Origin: Streptomyces jeddahensis
GTDB lineage: Bacteria; Actinomycetota; Actinomycetes; Streptomycetales; Streptomycetaceae
Direction: 5' to 3'
Length of the DNA stretch: 64,000 nt
NCBI RefSeq assembly: GCF_001642995.1
Contig: NZ_LOHS01000072.1
Coordinates: 1 to 64,000 of the forward strand
Part shown: positions 57,563 to 64,000 of the stretch, piece after piece
Layout of the letters: the number at the start of each line of letters is the position of its first letter
How positions within the stretch are numbered: the stretch's first letter is position 1
The notes under the pieces: generated by a model
Told to the model about the DNA's origin: nothing
Seen by the model: the letters and a program-made list of their open reading frames with translations, nothing else
Database searches by the model: none
Program-made: the position numbers and the translations under genes

Positions 57563-59071
57563 CTACACGAACACGCTCAGCACCGCCGCCACCGCGAAAC
57601 CGGCCAGCGACAGGACGGACTCCAGCACCGTCCAGGACTTCAGCGTGTCCCGCTCGGAGATCCCGAAGTACTTAGCGACGATCCAGAAGCCGCCGTCGTT
57701 GACGTGCGAGGCGAAGATCGAGCCCGCCGAGATGGCCATGATGACCAGGGCGACGAAGGGCTGCGAGTGGTCGCCCGCCTCGATGAGGGGCCAGACGATG
57801 CCCGCCGTGGTGACGATCGCGACCGTGGCCGAGCCCTGGGCGACGCGCAGGACCAGCGAGATCAGATAGGCCAGGACGATGATCGGCAGCCCGATGTCGC
57901 TGAAGGTGTCGGACAGCGCCTGGGCGACACCGCTGCCCTTGAGGACCGCGCCGAAGATCCCGCCGGCGCCGACCACGAGCAGGATGTTGCCGACCGGCTT
58001 CAGGGACGAAGTCGACACCCGCTCCAGGGACTTGCGGGACCAGCCGCGGCGGATGCCCAGCAGGTAGTACGCCATGAACAGGGCGATGGTCAGCGCCACG
58101 AACGGGTTGCCGAAGAACTCGATGACCGAGCGGCCCGTGGAGGGGTCGAAGGCGATCGAGGAGAAGGTGGCGGCCAGGATCAGCACCAGCGGGGTGCCGA
58201 TGATCAGGAAGACGGTGCTGAGCGGGACGGGCTTCTCCGGAGCGGTGCGGCCCGGGGCCGCCTGCTCGGCGACGACCGCGGCCTTGGCCTCGTCGGCGGC
58301 CTCGACCATGTCCTGCGGGACGGGTACGAAGATGCGGTTGCCGATCCAGGCGGAGTACGCCCAGGCGGCGAGCACGGCCGGGATGCCGCAGACGATGCCC
58401 ATGAGGATGACCCAGCCGAGGTCCACCTTGAGCAGGCCCGCGGCGGCGACCGGGCCGGGGTGCGGCGGCAGGAACGCGTGGGTCATCGACAGACCGGCGA
58501 GCAGCGGCATGCAGTACAGCAGGATCGACTTGCCGGAGCGCTTGGCCGCCGCGTAGACGATCGGTGCGAGGACGAAGATGCCGACGTCGAAGAAGACCGG
58601 GATACCGAAGATCAGACCGGTGAGGCCCATGGCGAGCGGCGCGCGCTTCTCGCCGAAGAGGTTCAGCAGCCGGGAGGACAGTACCTCCGCACCGCCGCTG
58701 ACCTCGAGGATCGCGCCGAGCATCGTGCCGAGGCCGATGATGATCGCCACGTGGCCGAGGATGCCGCCCATGCCGGACTCGATGAGCGAGACGGCGTCGG
58801 ACTTCTGGACGGTGCCGAAGAGTTCGGTGACGGACAGACCGGCCGCGAGGCCGACGGCTATGGAGACGGCGAGCAGCGCGACGAACGGCTGCAGCCTGAC
58901 CTTGATGATCAGGAAGAGCAGCAGGAGGATGCCGAGGGCCGCGACCGTGAGCAGGCCCGCGGTTCCGTCGACGAGGGCGAGGAGACCGCCGGTGTGGGGT
59001 GGCGTCTCGGCGGGGGCGGACGCTGCGAGTGGGGACGCGCCCGCAGCGAGCAGGGGGAAGGACAGGGACAT
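57563..59071 (-). CDS. GntP-family permease (gluconate or D-amino-acid type)
   Basis: 502 aa, about twelve membrane helices. GntP signatures: GGILGHVAIIIGLGTMLGAI, GLIFGIPVFFDVGIFVLAPI VYAA (split), HAFLPPHPGPVAAAGLL, GGIFGAVLKGSGVAQAL, ASHVNDGGFWIVAKYFG. The family carries gluconate, and DsdX members carry D-serine. Since the neighbours include a D-aminoacylase and a D-amino-acid-type deaminase, a D-amino-acid or KDG-like substrate is plausible. It is 166 bp downstream of ridA, separated by a hairpin. Confidence 0.92.
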   Translation of the reverse strand: MSLSFPLLAAGASPLAASAPAETPPHTGGLLALVDGTAGLLTVAALGILLLLFLIIKVRLQPFVALLAVSIAVGLAAGLSVTELFGTVQKSDAVSLIESGMGGILGHVAIIIGLGTMLGAILEVSGGAEVLSSRLLNLFGEKRAPLAMGLTGLIFGIPVFFDVGIFVLAPIVYAAAKRSGKSILLYCMPLLAGLSMTHAFLPPHPGPVAAAGLLKVDLGWVILMGIVCGIPAVLAAWAYSAWIGNRIFVPVPQDMVEAADEAKAAVVAEQAAPGRTAPEKPVPLSTVFLIIGTPLVLILAATFSSIAFDPSTGRSVIEFFGNPFVALTIALFMAYYLLGIRRGWSRKSLERVSTSSLKPVGNILLVVGAGGIFGAVLKGSGVAQALSDTFSDIGLPIIVLAYLISLVLRVAQGSATVAIVTTAGIVWPLIEAGDHSQPFVALVIMAISAGSIFASHVNDGGFWIVAKYFGISERDTLKSWTVLESVLSLAGFAVAAVLSVFV

Positions 59072-59114
59072 GGAGGGGGGCCTCGTAATTCCATAGGGCT
59101 TTCGGGCAGGGGGG

Positions 59115-59155
59115 ATCGCGGCACGGCGCCCCAGGGGTGGGCGCCGTGCCGTGAT
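59115..59155. terminator. Long hairpin between ridA and the GntP gene
   Basis: A 12-bp perfect stem GGCACGGCGCCC (59120-59131) with GGGCGCCGTGCC (59139-59150), extended by several further pairs (59115-59119 with 59151-59155, one G-U). It lies after the leftward ridA gene (ends 59238). Confidence 0.8.
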
Positions 59156-59237
59156 GTACGGCGTGCGGGGAGTTGATGGGCGTCAGCAGCCTGCGGGTCA
59201 GCGTCGAATGACGGGGACGGTGACGCGGTGAGGGGTG

Positions 59238-59657
59238 TCAGCCGAGGACGGCCAGCGCGTCGATCTCGATGAGCAGGCCCTTGGGGAGGCCGACGTAGAC
59301 GGTCGTACGGGCGGCCGGGGGCTGCTTCAGCCCCTGCTCCTCGAAGTAGGCGTTGTAGATCTCGTTCATCTCCGCGAAGTGGTCGACGTCCGTGAGGTAG
59401 ACGCGCATCATCATCACGTCGTCCCAGGTGGCGCCGCCCTCTTCCAGGACCGCCTTGACGTTGGCGAAGGTCTGCAGCGTCTGCTCGCGCAGGGTCGGTC
59501 CTGCGGGCTTGGGGGCCTCGCCCTCGACGGCCGAGAGGAAGCCGACCTGGCCGGCGACCTGAAGAATGTTGCCCTTCTTGACTCCGTGCGAGAACTTGGC
59601 GGGCGGGGTGGTGTGGGTGGCCGGGGTGAGGGCGGTCTTCTCGGTCATGTCGCTCAT
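59238..59657 (-). CDS. ridA: RidA/YjgF enamine-imine deaminase
   Basis: 139 aa from the ATG at 59657; an ATG at 59648 is possible. RidA fold: SHGVKKGNILQVAGQVGFLS, LREQTLQTFANVKAVLEEGG, DDVMMMRVYLTDVDHFAEMN, and PPAARTTVYVGLPKGLLIEI DALAV (split), with the catalytic Arg (AART) and Glu. It hydrolyses reactive enamine/imine products of PLP-dependent deaminases, which fits the deaminase encoded at 61734. In the leftward transcription unit after iclR. Confidence 0.92.
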   Translation of the reverse strand: MSDMTEKTALTPATHTTPPAKFSHGVKKGNILQVAGQVGFLSAVEGEAPKPAGPTLREQTLQTFANVKAVLEEGGATWDDVMMMRVYLTDVDHFAEMNEIYNAYFEEQGLKQPPAARTTVYVGLPKGLLIEIDALAVLG

Positions 59658-59689
59658 TTCTCTTACGGGGCTTACAGAGCTCTCGAGGC

Positions 59690-60496
59690 TCACGGGGCTT
59701 TGTGGGCCGGGGTGTGCGGGGCCCGGGTGTGCGGGGCCGGGGTGTCCCTCGCGGGGGCACCACCCGAGTACTCGCGGCTGATGGCGTCGGCGGTGCGGCG
59801 CACCAGCGGGAGCAGTGTGAGGAGTTCCTCGGCGGTGACGACGACGTTCGGCGCGGAGACGGACATGGCGGCGATGACGCGCCCGTCCGCACCGCGGATG
59901 GGCGCCGCGACGCAGTTGATGGACTCCTCGTGGCCACCGAGGTCGGTGGCCCAGCCCTGTTCGCGTACGGTCGCCAGCTCCTTGAGGAAGGCGGCGGCGT
60001 TCGGGATCGAACGGGCCGTGTACATGGGGTAGTCGAGCTTCTCGGCGAGCGCGCGCCGCTCGCCCTCGGGAAGGTCGGCGAGGATCAGCTTGGCGACGGC
60101 GGCGACCGTGATGGCGACCGGCTTGCCGATACGCGAGTACATGCGCACCGGGTAGCGGCTCTCGACCTTGTCGATGTAGAGGACCTCGTTCTCCTCGTAC
60201 ACGGCGAGGTGCACGGTGTGCCCGCACTTCTCGTTGAGGTCGACGAGGTAGGGGTGGGCGATCTCCCGTATGTCGAGGTTCTCGACGGCCTCCTGGGCGA
60301 GGGCGAAGAGGCGGGCGCCGAGGCGGTAGCGCTGGTCGGCCTGGCGGTGGACGAGGCCGTGCTCGTGCAGGGTGCGGAGGAGCCGCAGCGCGGTGGACTT
60401 GTGGACGCCGAGGCGGTCGGCGACCTGTCCGAGGTCGGCGGGGCCCTCGGCGAGCAAGGGCAGGATGCTCAGCGCGCGGTCGACGGTCTGGCTCAT
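59690..60496 (-). CDS. IclR-family transcriptional regulator
   Basis: 268 aa from the ATG at 60496, whose ATG overlaps the kinase stop (ATGA), so the two are translationally coupled. Winged HTH: MSQTVDRALSILPLLAEGPA, LGQVADRLGVHKSTALRLLR TLHE (split); effector domain: AHPYLVDLNEKCGHTVHLAV, GKPVAITVAAVAKLILADL, GGHEESINCVAAPIRGADGR VIAAMSVS (split). A Pro/Ala/His repeat tail follows residue 245. Probably regulates this locus, acting on the dyads between the kinase and the deaminase genes (61673-61700). Confidence 0.92.
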   Translation of the reverse strand: MSQTVDRALSILPLLAEGPADLGQVADRLGVHKSTALRLLRTLHEHGLVHRQADQRYRLGARLFALAQEAVENLDIREIAHPYLVDLNEKCGHTVHLAVYEENEVLYIDKVESRYPVRMYSRIGKPVAITVAAVAKLILADLPEGERRALAEKLDYPMYTARSIPNAAAFLKELATVREQGWATDLGGHEESINCVAAPIRGADGRVIAAMSVSAPNVVVTAEELLTLLPLVRRTADAISREYSGGAPARDTPAPHTRAPHTPAHKAP

Positions 60497-61584
60497 GGGA
60501 TGCGTACCTCCTCCGTGGCCACCGTCTCGTGCACGTCCTCGGTGACGGCGTCCGTCCAGCCGGGGCCCAGTCGCAGTGTCCCCCACGCGTCGTCGTCGAG
60601 GGCGGCCAGGCGGTCGGCGTGGTTCCGGGCCGGTGGGGTGCCGAGGTCGCCGGGCACGGTGAGGGCGGCGGCGGCCATGAGGTGGCCGTGCCGGAGGCGG
60701 TCGCGTACGGGGAGGCCGCGCAGCGTGGCAGAGAGGAACCCGGCCGCGAAGGCGTCGCCCGCGCCGACCGGCGCCACGACGTCCACGCGCAGGGCCGGCA
60801 CGAAGGTGACGGTGCCGTCCTGCTCGAAGACGGTGGCGCCCTCCGCGCCCTTCTTGACGACCAGCGTGGACGGCTCCGGGAGCGCCGCGCGGACCGCGGC
60901 CGGGCCTCCGGTGACACCCCAGGCGGCGTGCGCCTCGTCCTCGCCGACGAAGACGAGGTCGCTGCCGCGGGCCAGGCCGCGCAGGATCTCGCCGGCCTCG
61001 GCGGGGTCGCGCCACAGGTTCAGGCGGTGGTTGACGTCGAAGGAGACGAGCGGGCGCCCCGGGCGGCGCGCCGTCAGCTCGCGCAGCAGGCCGCGGCAGT
61101 CGCCGGAGAGCGCGGCCGTGATCCCGGAGAGGTGGAGGACGCGACCCGAGCGGATCGCGTCCAGGTCCATGGTGTCCGCCGCCATGGCGGAGGCTGCGGA
61201 CCCCGTCCGGTAGTACGCCACCTCATGGTCGTCGGTGGCCCGGTCCCCCGCCGTACGGAAGTAGATGCCCGTCGGGCGCGCGGGGTCGCGTCGTACGGCG
61301 GAGGTGTCGACGCCGTACGACGCGATCGCCTCCACCAGGTGGTCACCGAAGCCGTCGTCGCCGACGCGGCTCACCCACTTCACGGAGTGCCCGGCGGCGG
61401 CGAGCATGCACGCGACGTTGGACTCCGCACCCCCGATGCCCCGGTCGAACGACGGTACGTCGGCGAGGCGGCCCGGCCGGGAGGGCAGGAACGTGACCAT
61501 GGACTCGCCGAGCGTGACCACGTCCACGGCGTTCGTGACGTTCGTCGTGTCGCGTTCGGCACTGGGCGGTCCGGTGGGGGTCAC
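60493..61584 (-). CDS. PfkB-family sugar kinase (2-keto-3-deoxygluconate kinase-like)
   Basis: 363 aa. PfkB motifs: VVTLGESMVTFLPSRPG, RGIGGAESNVACMLAAAGHS, VSRVGDDGFGDHLVEAI, SFDVNHRLNLWRDPAEAG and APVGAGDAFAAGFLSATL (anion hole and catalytic Asp). Closest in pattern to KDG kinases. Phosphorylates a ketosugar acid or ribokinase-type substrate. First gene of the leftward unit, overlapping iclR by 4 bp. Confidence 0.9.
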   Translation of the reverse strand: MTPTGPPSAERDTTNVTNAVDVVTLGESMVTFLPSRPGRLADVPSFDRGIGGAESNVACMLAAAGHSVKWVSRVGDDGFGDHLVEAIASYGVDTSAVRRDPARPTGIYFRTAGDRATDDHEVAYYRTGSAASAMAADTMDLDAIRSGRVLHLSGITAALSGDCRGLLRELTARRPGRPLVSFDVNHRLNLWRDPAEAGEILRGLARGSDLVFVGEDEAHAAWGVTGGPAAVRAALPEPSTLVVKKGAEGATVFEQDGTVTFVPALRVDVVAPVGAGDAFAAGFLSATLRGLPVRDRLRHGHLMAAAALTVPGDLGTPPARNHADRLAALDDDAWGTLRLGPGWTDAVTEDVHETVATEEVRIP

Positions 61585-61672
61585 GATGGCGGTGGCTCCT
61601 CGTTGCTCGCGGGTCTCAGCGGCTCCGTTGACCCGGCGTCGGCTCGGATGTTAGACAGCAGTAAGCGAAATA

Positions 61673-61700
61673 CGCAATGGCCGTTGCAGATGTTGCAATG
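61673..61700. promoter_or_regulatory. Overlapping dyads, candidate IclR operator
   Basis: CGCAA-TGGCCG-TTGCA (61673-61688) and TTGCA-N5-TGCAA (61684-61698) overlap in the 149-bp region between the leftward kinase and the rightward deaminase gene. The repeated TTGCA half sites look like a regulator-binding array; the IclR-family protein of the same locus is the obvious candidate (inference). Confidence 0.5.
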
Positions 61701-61733
61701 AATGCTCGATACGGTACTCCCCCAGGAGGGTCC

Positions 61734-63035
61734 ATGGCCGCCGACAGCCCCATCGAGAAGCCGGCCGGGGGTTCCTCCCAGGCGCTCCAGGCGCTGGTGG
61801 AGGAACGGGTCGACCACCGTTTCAAGGGTCTCCCGCCGGACGCGGAGGGCCTGACCGTCGGCGAGCTCGCGGCCCAGCGCCGCAACCTCTTCACGGGCGG
61901 TTTCATCACTCCGGTGCTCTGCCTCTCCGCCGAGCGCCTGGAGCACAACCTCGCGCTCATGGAGACGTACGCGACCCGCCACGGCCTGGCGTTCGCACCG
62001 CACGGCAAGACCTCGATGGCGCCCCAGCTGTTCGCCCGCCAGATCGAGCGCGGCGCGTGGGGCATCACGCTCGCCGTGCCGCACCAGGTGCGCGTGGCGC
62101 GCGCGTTCGGCGTCCAGCGGGTCTTCCTGGCGAACGAGCTGGTGGACGCGGCGGCACTGAAGTGGATCGCGGCGCAGCTCGCCGCCGACCCGTCCTTCCG
62201 CTTCGTCTGCTACGTCGACTCCGTCCGCGGCGTCGAGCTGATGGACGCCGCGCTGCGCGGAACCTCGCGCCCCGTGGACGTCGTCATCGAACTCGCGGCC
62301 GGCGACGGCGCCCGTACCGGCGTCCGTACGGAGGCGGAGTGCGCGGCGGTCGCCGACGCGGTGGCCGCCGCCGGGACGCTGCGTCTGGTCGGTGTCGCGG
62401 GCTACGAGGGGGAGGTGCCGGGGGCCGACCCCGAGCGGGTGCGCGCCTGGCTGCGCCGGCTCGTCGCCCTGGCCGTCGACTTCGACAAGGCGGGGCGCTT
62501 CGCGGACGCCGGGGAGATCGTGGTGAGCGCGGGCGGCAGCGCCTGGTTCGACGCGGTCGCCGACGTGTTCGCGGAGATCCCGGAACTCTCCCAGCCGGTC
62601 CTGAAGTTGCTGCGCTCGGGCGCGTACGTCTCGCACGACGACGGCCACTACAAGCACCTGACGCCCTTCAACCGGGTCCCCGAGGAGGGCACCCTGGAGC
62701 CCGCCTTCCGCCTCTGGGCCCAGGTGGTGTCACGACCGTCGGCGGAGCAGGCGTTCGTCAACGCGGGCAAGCGGGACGCGGCGTACGACCTGGACCTGCC
62801 CTTCGCGCAGGTCGTACGCCGGGACGGCACCGAGCGCCCCGCCACGGGTGTCTCGGTCACCGCCCTGTCCGACCAGCACGCCTGGCTGCGCACGACCCCG
62901 GAGGCCGACGTGGAGGTCGGCGACTGGGTCGGCCTGGGCCTGTCCCATCCGTGCACGTCGTTCGACAAGTGGCAGCTGATCCCGGTGGCGGAAGCCGACG
63001 GGACGGTCGTCGACTACATCCGTACGTTCTTCTAG
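61734..63035 (+). CDS. PLP-dependent D-amino-acid deaminase/aldolase-type enzyme
   Basis: 433 aa from the ATG at 61734, chosen for AGGAGG five bases upstream; an ATG at 61677 would include part of the operator. It belongs to the alanine racemase-fold, D-serine-dehydratase/D-threonine-aldolase-like superfamily: APHGKTSMAPQLFARQIERG (PLP-Lys in HGKT), VPHQVRVARAFGVQRVFLAN, VIELAAGDGARTGVRTEAEC, LLRSGAYVSHDDGHY and a C-terminal GLGLSHPCTSFDKWQ with the His/Cys metal-binding motif. Likely deaminates D-serine or a D-hydroxy amino acid to an enamine that RidA resolves. Confidence 0.88.
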   Translation: MAADSPIEKPAGGSSQALQALVEERVDHRFKGLPPDAEGLTVGELAAQRRNLFTGGFITPVLCLSAERLEHNLALMETYATRHGLAFAPHGKTSMAPQLFARQIERGAWGITLAVPHQVRVARAFGVQRVFLANELVDAAALKWIAAQLAADPSFRFVCYVDSVRGVELMDAALRGTSRPVDVVIELAAGDGARTGVRTEAECAAVADAVAAAGTLRLVGVAGYEGEVPGADPERVRAWLRRLVALAVDFDKAGRFADAGEIVVSAGGSAWFDAVADVFAEIPELSQPVLKLLRSGAYVSHDDGHYKHLTPFNRVPEEGTLEPAFRLWAQVVSRPSAEQAFVNAGKRDAAYDLDLPFAQVVRRDGTERPATGVSVTALSDQHAWLRTTPEADVEVGDWVGLGLSHPCTSFDKWQLIPVAEADGTVVDYIRTFF

Positions 63036-63044
63036 GGGGCCGCA

Positions 63045-64000
63045 GTGGATCTCGTCATCCGTGACGCGGACGTCGTGGACGGCACCGGCGCGCCCTCGTA
63101 CCGCGCCGATGTGGTCGTCGACGACGGCAGGATCGTGTCGATCGTCAAGGAGGCCGCGGCGGCCGGCTGCCAGCGGCCCACCGCCCGCAGAGAGGTGGAC
63201 GCCGAGGGGCTCGTCCTCTCCCCCGGCTTCATCGACATGCACGCCCACAGCGACCTCGCCCTCCTCCGCGACCCGGACCACAGCGCGAAGGCCGCCCAGG
63301 GCGTGACCCTCGAGGTCATCGGCCAGGACGGCCTGTCGTACGCACCCGTCGACGACCGCACCCTCGCCGAGGTCCGCACCGCCATCGCCGGCTGGAACGG
63401 CGGCGGCCCCGGGGACGACAGCATCGACTTCACCTGGCGCTCGGTCGGCGAGTACCTGGACCGCCTCGACCACGGCTTCGACGGCGAGGGCATCGCCGTC
63501 AACGCGGCGTATCTGATCCCCCAGGGCACGGTCCGTATGCTCGCCGTCGGCTGGGACGACCGCGAGGCGACACCCGCCGAGCTGGACCGCATGCGGCAGC
63601 TGGTCGCCGAGGGCATGGAGCAGGGCGCCGTCGGCATGTCGTCCGGCCTCACCTACACGCCGGGCATGTACGCCAAGGACTCCGAACTCGCCGAGCTGTG
63701 CCGGGCCGTGGCGGCGCACGGCGGCTACTACTGCCCGCACCACCGCTCGTACGGCGCGGGCGCCCTCGAGGCGTACGCGGAGATGGTGGAGCTGACCCGC
63801 ACCGCCGGCTGCCCCCTCCATCTCGCCCACGCCACCATGAACTTCGGCGTGAACAAGGGCCGCGCGCCCGAGCTCCTGGCCCTCCTCGACGACGCGCTCG
63901 ACGCCGGCGCGGACATCAGCCTGGACACGTATCCGTACACCCCTGGCTGTACGACGCTCGTGGCGATGCTGCCGAGCTGGGCGAGCGAGGGCGGCCCGGA
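63045..64000 (+). CDS. N-acyl-D-amino-acid deacylase (D-aminoacylase), 3' end outside window
   Basis: Partial: 318 codons visible, open to the window end. Starts at a GTG 9 bp after the deaminase stop, with GGGGG upstream. An amidohydrolase of the D-aminoacylase family: VDLVIRDADVVDGTGAPSYR, VLSPGFIDMHAHSDLALLRD (metal HxH), GVTLEVIGQDGLSYAPV, SSGLTYTPGMYA, GGYYCPHHRSYGAGALEAY and HLAHATMNFGVNKGRAPELL (metal His). Releases D-amino acids from N-acyl-D-amino acids, which the upstream deaminase would then consume. Confidence 0.92.
   Translation, partial: MDLVIRDADVVDGTGAPSYRADVVVDDGRIVSIVKEAAAAGCQRPTARREVDAEGLVLSPGFIDMHAHSDLALLRDPDHSAKAAQGVTLEVIGQDGLSYAPVDDRTLAEVRTAIAGWNGGGPGDDSIDFTWRSVGEYLDRLDHGFDGEGIAVNAAYLIPQGTVRMLAVGWDDREATPAELDRMRQLVAEGMEQGAVGMSSGLTYTPGMYAKDSELAELCRAVAAHGGYYCPHHRSYGAGALEAYAEMVELTRTAGCPLHLAHATMNFGVNKGRAPELLALLDDALDAGADISLDTYPYTPGCTTLVAMLPSWASEGGP

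Noticed and set aside
1..64000. Prophage, integrative element or transposon carrying the toxin loci
   Set aside because: No integrase, transposase, att-like direct repeats or tRNA gene was seen, and codon use of toxins matches the neighbours.

Overview
The window is high-GC actinobacterial chromosome, almost certainly Streptomyces. Codon third positions are GC-rich, GTG starts are common, and there is a SpoIIE/PP2C-ATPase regulator, a WhiJ-like regulator/DUF397 set, a SigE-type ECF sigma factor and palindromic intergenic repeats of the kind typical of Streptomyces. I saw no tRNA, rRNA, CRISPR array, transposase or phage structural gene.

Layout. 0-9 kb: a 5'-truncated GAF-PP2C-ATPase phosphatase with collagen-like repeats, a catalase, a class A penicillin-binding protein, and a divergent oxyR/ahpC-ahpD peroxide-defence locus. 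9-16.4 kb: housekeeping and envelope genes (AI-2E-family permease, secreted lytic transglycosylase-like protein, PIN-PhoH ATPase, short-chain cis-prenyltransferase, methyltransferase), then a prepilin peptidase divergent from a DUF192 gene. 16.4-27.5 kb: two toxin/immunity modules around a Tat-exported PGRP amidase and a BBE-type FAD oxidase. 27.5-30.2 kb: a methyltransferase and an ATPase/HTH/DUF397 regulatory set. 30.2-46 kb: a complete Tad/Flp locus (Zn-ribbon protein, CpaB, CpaE/TadZ, two TadE-like pseudopilins, TadA, TadB, TadC, histidine kinase, response regulator, Flp pilin, TadG-like protein, lipoprotein, OmpA-like protein), with a divergent pilin-headed protein and three companions. 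46-51 kb: an asparagine/isoaspartyl-peptide scavenging locus with a GntR regulator and an NhaC-type antiporter. 51-57.5 kb: ACT protein, ECF sigma factor with a membrane-anchored partner, an Nramp-related carrier, a secreted M14 carboxypeptidase and an acidic PH-like protein. 57.5-64 kb: a D-amino-acid-type catabolic locus (GntP permease, RidA, IclR regulator, PfkB kinase, PLP-fold deaminase, and a D-aminoacylase cut by the window end).

The most interesting pattern links the Tad locus to the toxins. Both large toxins (17139-19721 and 24105-26684) and the 515-residue protein at 42843-44390 carry the same processing/transmembrane motif as the Flp pilin: G, four residues, then E-Y, then a hydrophobic helix. 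The two toxins share a long delivery module and then diverge into different nuclease-like C-termini, each followed by a different immunity-like gene. Five transcription units have the same promoter architecture: a palindrome TTGGGCCC-N2-GGGCCCATG, 20-21 bp, then a TANNNT -10-like hexamer. These are the prepilin peptidase, toxin 1, toxin 2, the flp operon and the pilin-headed protein. At two of the five an array of about 12-bp repeats lies upstream of the palindrome. This defines a candidate regulon in which a Tad apparatus, its peptidase and pilin-headed polymorphic toxins are co-expressed, possibly under the two-component system encoded inside the locus. Delivery of the toxins by Tad is inference; the shared motif, shared promoter and domain layout are directly visible.
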